From a virus: a stretch of 20,148 nt of DNA. Position numbers and translations under genes: made by a program. The stretch covers positions 1 through 20,148 of IMG/VR virus record IMGVR_UViG_3300010885_007174. One strand, given 5' to 3'. Positions 8,147-15,314 of this stretch are shown here, piece after piece (positions within the stretch are counted from its first letter, which is position 1; each line of letters starts with the position of its first letter). The notes below the pieces were generated by a model that was given only the letters and a program-made list of their open reading frames with translations, made no database searches and was not told the DNA's origin.

Positions 8147-8874
8147 TATAGATTGCCTTCACTAAACGGGTCAATGTTAGTAAAGTCAATAAACTCTAAA
8201 GCTTCATTTTGTATAGTAGACGTATTATCTACTATTAGGTCACCAATATCTTCACCTTCTGTAATTAAATTAAAGCCAGACTCATCTGTTAGGAAGCCAT
8301 AATCTGCACCTATTTGATACTTAATAGAGTACGCATTAACGTCAAGTCTATAGTTGTCATATAGATTATCAACATCTAATAAACCAGTATTAAATATCTC
8401 GTTGCTATATTCAAACAGTTCACATTGTATATCGAATGTTTGTAGTGAGCCTAGTTGATAGAAAATAGCTTCGTGTTCGACAAACTTAATTTCAAATATC
8501 TTATTGTTTAAAGGGAAGAATATAAGGTCGCCTTCTCTTGGTCTAACTATGGCTTCTATACTTCCTACCTCATCATTAAATATTCTTCGAGCCATAGTAA
8601 ATGTAACTCGATCTCTTATCTCTAGATTGAACTTAGATAAGAAGTCTCCTTCTCCTGCAAATCCCTCAACATTCTTAATATACATTTCAAGCATGTAAGC
8701 ATTGTTAAAGGAGCTTAAAGGACTCTCACCGTAAATAGGATCGTATGCGTCTCTTGTTCTAGGCAAATAATAAAGTTCATGACCGTAGATCTTAATAGCT
8801 TCTACAATCAAGTTTTCAATTAAAAGCTGCTCTTGGCTACTTTTAAAATTATTAAAGTAAAAATTGGTTGCCAT
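8146..8874 (-). CDS. gp14: Neck protein gp14 (head completion)
   Basis: This 242-residue protein (T4 gp14: 256) joins gp13 to form the neck on filled heads, ready for tail attachment. Conserved features of the virus neck protein family are the start ATNFYFNNF, HELYYLPRTRDAYDPIYGE at residues 32-50, a central RDRVTFTMARRIF segment and GDLIFFPLNNKIFEIKFVEH. The C-terminal third is acidic and more variable. It starts within the stop codon of gp13 (TAATG) and ends within the start codon of gp15, placing the three neck and tail-completion genes in one coupled translation unit. Confidence 0.93.
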   Translation of the reverse strand: MATNFYFNNFKSSQEQLLIENLIVEAIKIYGHELYYLPRTRDAYDPIYGESPLSSFNNAYMLEMYIKNVEGFAGEGDFLSKFNLEIRDRVTFTMARRIFNDEVGSIEAIVRPREGDLIFFPLNNKIFEIKFVEHEAIFYQLGSLQTFDIQCELFEYSNEIFNTGLLDVDNLYDNYRLDVNAYSIKYQIGADYGFLTDESGFNLITEGEDIGDLIVDNTSTIQNEALEFIDFTNIDPFSEGNL

Positions 8875-9617
8875 TACCCAATCATATCCATCACTGGCAA
8901 CGAGTAGCTAGAAATCATTTCTTGTTCTAACTTATCTATTTCCTGCTTGGCATCATCTAATATTTTTTCACCATTAAACTTAACGCCACCAGGTAGTTCT
9001 AAGCCAGTAAACTTAGTTAGATTAGTACCCCATTGATACTTAATTTTTGCTGTGCAGTATTCTTGCAGCCATCGGTCACCCCAGGCATCAGTAAACACAG
9101 CTGGGTCTACTACCATATATGCTTCAACTAAAAGGTAAGTAACGCCGGTATGGACGTTCCAATCCATATCAACATATAATCTGTTAGTATGACGGTTATA
9201 TCTAATAGGCTTTTGTCCAACGATGATTTGCTGTATAAGTGCCAAATGCTGCATTGTCATATAGAAAGGTATTAAACTTACTGATGTAAGAGTATACAAA
9301 TCATTAAGAGCAATCTGATATCTGATATTGAATAAGTCTTGATGGCCAACTACCGGATCACCAATAGGAAATATTCTTACTGCTCCTATAATGTTTTCCG
9401 GCAGGGTAATATACTTGTTAACCTTATCTTGTTCGGTAATAAGGTGCTTATAGTAAATTTTTTCCGATCCATCAAAATGATAATCATAATAATACTTAAG
9501 GGATTCGTCTACTCGATCATCAATCTGATCATCATCTACGTTAATCTCAAGGACTGGCTTACCTAACTTTCTAAGGCAGTATTCTTTAAATTCATTTCTT
9601 GAAGTTGGGATAGCCAT
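8874..9617 (-). CDS. gp13: Neck protein gp13 (head completion)
   Basis: The 247-residue product is shorter than T4 gp13 (309) but carries its strongest blocks: YCLRKLGKPVLEINVDDDQI then DDRVDESLKYYYDYHFDG at residues 13-50, LYVDMDWN near 146 and WGTNLTKFTGLELPGG near 196. These resemble the gp13 of aquatic T4-like phages, as I recall them, more than coliphage T4. The protein helps seal the portal after packaging and carries gp14. It has an AAAGGA Shine-Dalgarno 7 nt before the ATG and lies 10 nt after the tail-fibre chaperone gene. Confidence 0.94.
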   Translation of the reverse strand: MAIPTSRNEFKEYCLRKLGKPVLEINVDDDQIDDRVDESLKYYYDYHFDGSEKIYYKHLITEQDKVNKYITLPENIIGAVRIFPIGDPVVGHQDLFNIRYQIALNDLYTLTSVSLIPFYMTMQHLALIQQIIVGQKPIRYNRHTNRLYVDMDWNVHTGVTYLLVEAYMVVDPAVFTDAWGDRWLQEYCTAKIKYQWGTNLTKFTGLELPGGVKFNGEKILDDAKQEIDKLEQEMISSYSLPVMDMIG

Positions 9618-9627
9618 GTTTATTCCT

Positions 9628-10017
9628 TTAGTTTAACTCTTGAGGCCATGTAATGGTATACGGGTAATCTGGTTGCTTTGAGATGTCTGCTAATGCTTGT
9701 GCATAATTATCTAGGTCATCTAAGTTGTCCGTGGTAGGAATATCCAATCTTACTTCTCTGCTGTGTCTCTCATAACGCCAGCTTAACAGTGAGAAAAGAT
9801 AAGCTCTTCTCTGATATGCAATTCTTTTTAGGTCAGTTAACCTTAGCTGTATATCTTCTTCTGTAAGATCTTCTAGAGTGGCCCACTCAATTCTTTCATT
9901 CTGTACTATAGGCTCATCCAATAATATAACCTTTTTAGTTGTAAGATCGATATTATCAGGATCAGGAAATAGCTCCAGATCTGGATTTTGTTCTATGAGA
10001 GTGTCTAGTTTTGTCAT
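9628..10017 (-). CDS. Putative tail-fibre assembly chaperone (APC-type)
   Basis: The 129-residue protein has an acidic, variable N-terminal part and a C-terminal half with the pattern of phage tail assembly chaperones (Pfam Phage_tail_APC type): an Arg-rich RRAYLFSLLSWRYERHSR helix, then YAQALADISKQPDYPYTITW just before the end, which fits the family pattern YR-ALRDI-Q-gfP--v-WP. Such proteins help tail-fibre C-termini fold or trimerise and are usually encoded right after the fibre they serve. Here it follows two paralogous fibre genes, so they are the likely clients. The ATG has no Shine-Dalgarno. The 13 nt before it read AATAAATACTATT, a T4-type late promoter, so the message may be leaderless. 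Confidence 0.66.
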   Translation of the reverse strand: MTKLDTLIEQNPDLELFPDPDNIDLTTKKVILLDEPIVQNERIEWATLEDLTEEDIQLRLTDLKRIAYQRRAYLFSLLSWRYERHSREVRLDIPTTDNLDDLDNYAQALADISKQPDYPYTITWPQELN

Positions 10018-10022
10018 AATAG

Positions 10023-10030
10023 TATTTATT
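10023..10030 (-). promoter_or_regulatory. Late promoter abutting the start codon (possible leaderless mRNA)
   Basis: The minus strand reads AATAAATA followed by CTATT and then ATG. AATAAATACTATT matches the extended T4 late consensus TATAAATACTATT except at the first base. With the T4 spacing (element at -13 to -6) the +1 would be the A of the ATG at 10017. The element overlaps the stop codon of the upstream fibre gene. Confidence 0.55.
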
Positions 10031-11150
10031 AAGGGTAGTTAAAAGTAGAAATTCTACTATCTAGAGTTCCATCTAATGAATAAGAAAAGGTAATATAGTT
10101 GCTGGGTACATACCCCCAAGTACTATCTGTTGAAGGGTAGTTGCCATATTGGGGTAATACAGTATAAGCTGCTAGTCCCCCAGAAGGATATTTTAGTGTA
10201 ATTGCACCGGAAGCTGAACTAGGGGATGCAGGCATTATACTAGTACTTCCTGCATAATTATACCCACTATAAAAATCTAAACCATAAAGTTGTTTGTTAG
10301 ATACTGAAGTAGCAAACGCACTAACAGATGAAGATGAACCTAATAATGTCCATGCACTATTTGTATTTGCTGTACCTACCGAACCCCAATTGGGGCTAAT
10401 TGATGAAGTACTATAATAATCAAAAAATTTAATGTAAATTGTAGCTATATTAGAGGTTTTACCACTTTTATATGCCCACCCTCTAGCCATATAGTATGAC
10501 GGTTCATTAAAAAACATAACATATACTAAATTGCCTATGGATAAATTTCCTGGACGTAAATCCCAATATACACCCGTTCCGTTTGAATATAAAACTTGGC
10601 CGGCTGTTCCACTAGATCCGTTTGCAAAGATGTTTTGTGTTGCTATTCGAGTACTAAAAGAGGTTCCAAAAACGCTATTAAATCGAAGATAACTAGAACT
10701 TAACGATGTATTTTCATTTCCGCGTCCGGCACTGTAAGTACTGGGGATAATAGAGGGTAAAAAATCTCCATAAAATAATGTATTAGATGAACTGTTTCCT
10801 ATTGAAAAAGAATTAGAATAGGTATTAACTAAACCTAGACTGATACTGTCGGATAAAAGAATAACATTGCCAGATGTTAAAGATGTAGAATTTACGGTAG
10901 TGTTAGTAACCCCGCTATACTCAAGAGTAGATGTATTTACTCTTGTGTTGCTCCCAACAGACATAGAGGTATTGTTTATAACTAGATCTGCCCCTAAACT
11001 AATAGAAAAATTATTAATAGTAGTGTTTGTTGCAGTATTACCTATACTAATAGATATAGAATTTATAGAGGTATTAGATACTGCGTCTGTTAAGATAGCT
11101 GCAGAAGCTGGATTTGATAAAACACTAGATACTGATCTACTTTTTGTCAT
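10029..11150 (-). CDS. Tail fibre / adhesin protein, paralogue 1
   Basis: A 373-residue Ser/Thr/Asn-rich protein. The N-terminus MTKSRSVSSVL resembles that of the neighbouring fibre genes and may be the virion-attachment end. Residues 26-57 hold two copies of a 16-residue NT-INxxSISIGN repeat, followed by degenerate copies. The motif GTAGQVLYSNGTGVYW near residue 190, common in phage fibre proteins, precedes a C-terminal domain of about 170 residues (ARGWAYKSGK, LYGLDFYSGYNYAGS, IMPAS, LKYPSGGL, ending STFNYP) that is shared with the next gene upstream. I infer a trimeric fibre with a receptor-binding tip. It lies 8 nt after the paralogue with little Shine-Dalgarno, so it may depend on coupling. 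No enzymatic motif is visible. Confidence 0.72.
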   Translation of the reverse strand: MTKSRSVSSVLSNPASAAILTDAVSNTSINSISISIGNTATNTTINNFSISLGADLVINNTSMSVGSNTRVNTSTLEYSGVTNTTVNSTSLTSGNVILLSDSISLGLVNTYSNSFSIGNSSSNTLFYGDFLPSIIPSTYSAGRGNENTSLSSSYLRFNSVFGTSFSTRIATQNIFANGSSGTAGQVLYSNGTGVYWDLRPGNLSIGNLVYVMFFNEPSYYMARGWAYKSGKTSNIATIYIKFFDYYSTSSISPNWGSVGTANTNSAWTLLGSSSSVSAFATSVSNKQLYGLDFYSGYNYAGSTSIMPASPSSASGAITLKYPSGGLAAYTVLPQYGNYPSTDSTWGYVPSNYITFSYSLDGTLDSRISTFNYP

Positions 11151-11158
11151 AATTTAGT

Positions 11159-12328
11159 TTAGGGGTAATTAAAAGTAGCAATCTTAGAGTCTTGAGTACC
11201 ATCTAATACATAAGTAGTAGTAATATAGTTGTTAGGTGTATATCCCCAGGTAAAATCAGTCGATGGAGTATTAAAGCCTGCTACTGAGCTTGAATGGCTG
11301 GAGAGCCCTCCTGACGAATACTTTAGTGTGGTGGCTCCTGTTGGTCCAGTAACACTGGCAGGCATTATAGACTCACTGCCTGCATAATTATACCCGCTAT
11401 AAAACTCTAAACCGTATAGTTGTTGACTATTAACGTTACCCGACAACATAGAATAACTCGAGCTCGAACCTGAAGAAGACCAACTACTTATAGGAGCAGA
11501 AGCAACTGTTGTAAATGACGGATTAATAGAAGAAGTAGTATAGAAATCATAAAGTCTAAAGTACATAGTACTAGAAGAGGGGTTCGTTGCTTTATTGTTT
11601 TTATATACCCAGCCTCGTGCTAAGTAGTACGTTGATGCAGAACTTTTAAACCACATCATATATACTAGATTTCCTATAGCCAGTGTACTTCCTCCACCAC
11701 CACTACTTACTGTACTCCAGTAAATACCTGTACCATTTGATGTAAGTATTTGTCCTGAAGATCCATTAGAGTTGTTTGCATAGATCGCACCTGGAATAAT
11801 ATGCGTAGTATTTGCTCTAAGTGTACCAGCGATAACTAGACTTGTTGAATTAATAAAAGATGAGGTACCGAAGTAGTTGACTCCCGCAGTAGTACTGTTT
11901 GCATATGCAAAACTAGAAGGAATTCCTACAAAAACTGTAGTGCTGTTTACTAATACAGTATTACCTACGAATATGGCACTAGAATTTATCTGAGTATTAA
12001 CAGTAGTATTGCCTATTGAAATATTTGCAACACTAATAGAAGTATTTACTGTACTATTTCCTATTACTAAAGCAGAAGCATTAATTACACTATTCGACGT
12101 ACTATTTCTAATAGCAATACTTGTTGCGTTAATTACTGAATTAACGATAGTATTACCTACAACAAACGATGATGTATTAATCGTAGTATTAGCGGTAGAG
12201 TTGCTAATAGAAATAGAAGTGGCGTTAATAAAGGTATTAACAGTAGCACTGCCATATGCAAGATTACTAGCACCCGCTGTTAAAGTTGTTAAGCCTGAAA
12301 ACGTTGAAAGTGTTCTACTTCTGGTCAT
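11159..12328 (-). CDS. Tail fibre / adhesin protein, paralogue 2
   Basis: A 389-residue paralogue of the following gene. It starts MTRSRTLSTFSGL. Residues 31-126 are six uninterrupted copies of a 16-residue repeat of the form NT-INATSI-IGNSTV. GSSGQILTSNGTGIYW follows near residue 195, then a Gly-rich hinge (SSGGGG), then the shared C-terminal domain: ARGWVYKNNK, LYGLEFYSGYNYAGS, IMPAS, LKYSSGGL, WGYTPNNYI, ending DSKIATFNYP. The regular repeat suggests a beta-helical or beta-spiral shaft. The matching C-terminal domain suggests both proteins bind related receptors or one replaces the other. It follows a chaperone-like gene by 3 nt. Confidence 0.74.
   Translation of the reverse strand: MTRSRTLSTFSGLTTLTAGASNLAYGSATVNTFINATSISISNSTANTTINTSSFVVGNTIVNSVINATSIAIRNSTSNSVINASALVIGNSTVNTSISVANISIGNTTVNTQINSSAIFVGNTVLVNSTTVFVGIPSSFAYANSTTAGVNYFGTSSFINSTSLVIAGTLRANTTHIIPGAIYANNSNGSSGQILTSNGTGIYWSTVSSGGGGSTLAIGNLVYMMWFKSSASTYYLARGWVYKNNKATNPSSSTMYFRLYDFYTTSSINPSFTTVASAPISSWSSSGSSSSYSMLSGNVNSQQLYGLEFYSGYNYAGSESIMPASVTGPTGATTLKYSSGGLSSHSSSVAGFNTPSTDFTWGYTPNNYITTTYVLDGTQDSKIATFNYP
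11951..12238 (-). repeat. Six tandem 48-bp repeats coding 16-residue NTxINATSIxIGNSTV units
   Basis: Six in-frame units of exactly 16 residues follow each other without gaps: they begin NTFINATS, NTTINTSS, NSVINATS, NSVINASA, NTSISVAN and NTQINSSA. The DNA copies have diverged, while the hydrophobic-polar pattern (I at position 4, S/T near 7-8, I-V-I-G at 9-12) is kept. This points to a structural constraint such as a beta-solenoid turn or spiral shaft, and it offers substrate for unequal recombination. Confidence 0.8.
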
Positions 12329-12331
12329 GGA

Positions 12332-12772
12332 TTATACCTTTGGATACTTGGCTTTTACATCTAGAATTTTTTGTTTCATAGCAGCGAATTCTTCAGTTTT
12401 TTCACCCTTCCAAATTGCACCCAACTGCTCGCTCAACGATGGGTACTCATTTCTTCTTTGTGCGTAGTAGTCAGGAATAGATGGTCTAACAATTTCATCC
12501 TTGTTGATATCTATAACCATGTCTTCACCAAATGGTGATTGCAAAGTTCTTGTCTTTGGATCTAATGCTTCCCATTCGGCTTCTTTGGCTTCTATTTCTG
12601 CTACAATCTTGTCTTTTGAGCTCTCTAAGAACTCGTTAAGATTTGCACCAGGAGGGATAAAAATCTTCCAGTCGTAGACTTTATCGTCAAATGTTACTCT
12701 AATATCAGCGAGTGCTCTTTCTTCGTTTCCACCAACTGTCAAGAGCCCTTCTAAAGAAATTTCACAAGTCAT
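12332..12772 (-). CDS. Putative tail-fibre chaperone-like protein
   Basis: A 146-residue acidic protein of a type often found beside fibre genes in aquatic phages. The N-terminal half (residues 1-60) looks like a small beta domain (IRVTFDDKVYDWKIFIPPGA). It is followed by a helical, charged stretch, then PDYYAQRRNEYPSLSEQLGA near residue 100 and a C-terminal ILDVKAKYPK. The YA-RR-EYPS-EQL--IW segment with a terminal VK-KYPK is a pattern I recognise from phage proteins thought to assist tail-fibre or tail assembly, but the biochemical role is not established. It has a GGAGT Shine-Dalgarno, sits 8 nt after the glycosyltransferase-methyltransferase gene and 3 nt before the fibre paralogue, which makes that fibre its likely partner. 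Confidence 0.55.
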   Translation of the reverse strand: MTCEISLEGLLTVGGNEERALADIRVTFDDKVYDWKIFIPPGANLNEFLESSKDKIVAEIEAKEAEWEALDPKTRTLQSPFGEDMVIDINKDEIVRPSIPDYYAQRRNEYPSLSEQLGAIWKGEKTEEFAAMKQKILDVKAKYPKV

Positions 12773-12780
12773 TTTTACTC

Positions 12781-14136
12781 CTATTTGTTTGCTTCTATTC
12801 TAAAATTAACACCCGGATGCTGACCCTGGGGTGGTAGAACTTGAACGTTTTTATATCCTAATTCGGTTAGAAGATCTGTTAAAGCTTTTGGATAGTAACC
12901 AAACAGATGCGGCGACTTAACTCCATTCTTCAACGCCTCTTCTGATGGCTTTTCTTCATCAATAAAAGCACCATAAATGCATAACGTTAAACTAAATCTT
13001 TCTTCAAACGTCTTAGCATCAGTAAACGCTTTGCAGAGGCCCTCTAAATCAGGCATCTCCATAATAAGCTTGCCGTCTGGCTTCAAAGCATCTAACCACT
13101 TACTTAGCAGCTCTGGAGCTCTATGCTGTGGTATATGCTCAATCACGTGTGAAGCAAAAATCTCATCCACACAGCCTGAAGGTAGCTTAAAATCAAAAAT
13201 ATCTTCGTTGATGTCTGCAATCTTGTTATATTTATCAATGCCAATATATCCTTCTAGCTTGTCGCGACCTGAGCCGATATTAAGCTTGAGAGGTTCGCCG
13301 CTATCAATAATTGCTTGTAACTTGTTTTTGCCGCTGTTGCTACCCTCGGGCAATCTATCAATCCAGCGTCTGTCAATATAGTCTTTATAATCTAAAGTAA
13401 GAGGTCTACCAATAGGAATATTGGTATAGTACTTCTTAATATCTACTGATGGGTGTGCTGTATAGTTGCCTGATGCAAGATCCATATGCAGACACTGTAC
13501 ATCGGTGTTGACAAGAAGTTTAATTCCTAATCTGTGTAGTCTGTGTACAAAGAAGTTGTCCTCGCCTACAAAAGGGATCTCATCGTTAATGTTATTACCA
13601 ATACAGCAGAATGGTAGTTCAGGATCTTCTTCTTTTAGTCTCTTCAAAATATCAATAGGAACTAGCATCACATCCATACCTGTTTGCCAGGCAGTGATTA
13701 ATTGCCCAGGGTCTACATTAGGGATAGTAATCCAGTTGCCGTTCCGCACCATAATCATGGCATCGGAGCATTTGATATAGTAGACGCCTGTTACTACTGT
13801 ACCTGGATTCTTTTCTGCTGTTTCGTGTAAGACCTTAAATGCATCGTACGGGAGAACAGTATCTTCGCCAACGAATAAAAGATACTTTGCGCCACTCTCT
13901 AATGCTCTTTCTATTAGATAGTTTCGAGCAACGTCTACCTTTTCTCCACCTATATTACAGAAGCCATGCGAGAAACCTAGCATGTCTATATGAAGGCCAT
14001 CGTAGCCATCAAAATTTTGTGCTGCTGTTTCGTTTAGATCTCTTCTTGGTTGAGCTACCATTACATATGGTGCTATTTCTTTTGAGCCTTCATAAATCTC
14101 TTGCATTATACCAATAATCTTATCACGATTATACAT
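12781..14136 (-). CDS. Glycosyltransferase (GT-A type) fused to SAM-dependent methyltransferase
   Basis: A 451-residue two-domain enzyme. Residues about 20-240 look like a GT-A glycosyltransferase: ARNYLIERALESGAKYLLFV leads into GEDTVLP at 90-96, a likely metal/nucleotide-sugar acidic motif, and GEDNFFVHRLHRLGIKLLV with a later CLHMD at 191-219 fits the acceptor-side ED--F--R pattern. Residues about 282-450 are a class I methyltransferase of the Methyltransf_11 kind: LNIGSG at 285-290 (SAM loop), IGIDK at 298-302, ADIN at 307-310, ASHVIEHIP at 328-336 and LKPDGKLIMEMPDL. Neither domain has a signal peptide or membrane segment, so both should act in the host cytoplasm. The position inside a fibre cassette suggests glycan or fibre modification, but the substrate is unknown. 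A GAGG element precedes the ATG. Confidence 0.82.
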   Translation of the reverse strand: MYNRDKIIGIMQEIYEGSKEIAPYVMVAQPRRDLNETAAQNFDGYDGLHIDMLGFSHGFCNIGGEKVDVARNYLIERALESGAKYLLFVGEDTVLPYDAFKVLHETAEKNPGTVVTGVYYIKCSDAMIMVRNGNWITIPNVDPGQLITAWQTGMDVMLVPIDILKRLKEEDPELPFCCIGNNINDEIPFVGEDNFFVHRLHRLGIKLLVNTDVQCLHMDLASGNYTAHPSVDIKKYYTNIPIGRPLTLDYKDYIDRRWIDRLPEGSNSGKNKLQAIIDSGEPLKLNIGSGRDKLEGYIGIDKYNKIADINEDIFDFKLPSGCVDEIFASHVIEHIPQHRAPELLSKWLDALKPDGKLIMEMPDLEGLCKAFTDAKTFEERFSLTLCIYGAFIDEEKPSEEALKNGVKSPHLFGYYPKALTDLLTELGYKNVQVLPPQGQHPGVNFRIEANK

Positions 14137-14148
14137 TACTAAACCTCA

Positions 14149-15312
14149 CTAAAATTTATTGAAAAAAGGTGACAGGCATGTGCCTATGTTAAAAGGAATT
14201 CCTGGATTTGTTGAAATTTTTTGGCCTGCCTTCATATTACTGTTAGGTATAAAATGAATTTCACCGTTAGGTGTAAGAATTCCACCCGCATAAAAATATG
14301 GGGAAGAAATTAATATGTTATAAGTTGATACTATCCCTAATGCAGAAACTTTTTGACCGTATGGAGCCCAGAATGGTACAAAATGAATATCCCCGTTAGG
14401 TGCTAGTACTCCGCCGTAATATTCACCATTTACCCCACTATATACTAAACTATAAGTTGACACAACTCCGGAGACTGATATTTTTTGTCCTACTCGTGCA
14501 CGAAATGGTACTAAATGAATATCTCCATTATGAGATAAAACACCCCCTATGTAATTAGAATTTGAACCATTAGTATGTATTAAACTATAAGTTGATACTA
14601 CTCCAGATGCAGATACTTTTTGACCTACTTGTGCCTGCGCAGGTACAAAATGAATATCTCCATTAGGTGCTAATACCCCTCCATTATATAAGTTTGGATA
14701 AAACCCTGTTAAGGTATACACTAAGCTATAAGTAGACACTACACCAGTATTGGTGTTTATCTTTTGACCTACTATTCCCGAATTGGGTATAAAATGAATA
14801 TCGCCGTTGGGTGCAAGAACGCCTCCTGTGTATGCGCCAGTACCTGTAGTATACACTAAGCTATAAGTAGACACTACACCAGTATTGGTGTTTATCTTTT
14901 GACCCACTCGTGCCTGCGCAGGTATAAAATGAATATCTCCATTAGGGGCAAGTACACCTCCCGTATACACATAAGACCCAGTATACACTAAACTATAAGT
15001 TGATACCACCCCGGCTGCAGATACCTTAAGCCCCACCGGTGTTGCATTAGGTACGAAATGAATATCGCCGTTGGGTGCAAGAACACCTCCAGCATAGCCG
15101 ACGCCATATGTATACACTAAACTATAAGTTGATACCACCCCGCTACTAAACAAACTACCACCTGCAACTGATTTGTTTAATAATGTTTTAAATGAATTCC
15201 ATGCAGTTAAATCACTACCTATAGAACTATTATCCGCAGCCGGTACAGTGCCTTGTGTTGTGCTTTGTACCTCTGAAATAAATGTGTTAGAATTACGGTT
15301 CAGTATAGCCAT
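14149..15312 (-). CDS. Seven-repeat putative beta-propeller tail adhesin, copy A
   Basis: A 387-residue protein with three parts. Residues 1-58 are an N-terminal region (SEVQSTTQGTVPAADNSS) shared in outline with the next two genes. Residues 59-371 are seven repeats of about 42-47 residues, consensus VVSTYSLVYT-x(n)-GGVLAPNGDIHFVP-x(n)-GQKVSASG. The last 16 residues end in CLSPFFNKF, also conserved in the paralogues. Repeat length, a GGVLxPNG turn in each unit and the count of seven fit a seven-bladed beta-propeller. Similar VLAPNG-type repeats occur in other proteins predicted to be propellers. I infer a virion-borne adhesin or glycan-binding protein. It begins 2 nt after the stop of copy B with no clear Shine-Dalgarno (TAATAATG), so translation is probably coupled. 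Confidence 0.75.
   Translation of the reverse strand: MAILNRNSNTFISEVQSTTQGTVPAADNSSIGSDLTAWNSFKTLLNKSVAGGSLFSSGVVSTYSLVYTYGVGYAGGVLAPNGDIHFVPNATPVGLKVSAAGVVSTYSLVYTGSYVYTGGVLAPNGDIHFIPAQARVGQKINTNTGVVSTYSLVYTTGTGAYTGGVLAPNGDIHFIPNSGIVGQKINTNTGVVSTYSLVYTLTGFYPNLYNGGVLAPNGDIHFVPAQAQVGQKVSASGVVSTYSLIHTNGSNSNYIGGVLSHNGDIHLVPFRARVGQKISVSGVVSTYSLVYSGVNGEYYGGVLAPNGDIHFVPFWAPYGQKVSALGIVSTYNILISSPYFYAGGILTPNGEIHFIPNSNMKAGQKISTNPGIPFNIGTCLSPFFNKF
14200..15138 (-). repeat. Seven propeller-blade repeats in copy A
   Basis: Seven consecutive coding repeats of roughly 126-141 bp. Some are nearly identical at DNA level: the 56-nt stretch at 14714-14769 recurs unchanged at 14849-14904. The variable positions cluster just before GGVLAPNG and between HFVP and GQK, which would place diversity in surface loops. 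Confidence 0.85.
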
Positions 15313-15314
15313 TA

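Noticed and set aside
12009-12467. Plus-strand frame of 152 codons with a hydrophobic product
   Set aside because: It is the complement of the Asn/Thr/Ser-rich repeat region of the fibre gene, where the antisense of AAT/ACT/ATT-type codons naturally gives Val/Leu/Ile-rich, stop-poor sequence. It has no Shine-Dalgarno or neighbours on that strand.
13214-13234. ATAAATA-like element on the minus strand within the methyltransferase domain
   Set aside because: It reads GATAAATA inside a well-conserved coding stretch with no start codon a short distance downstream, so it is probably a chance match.
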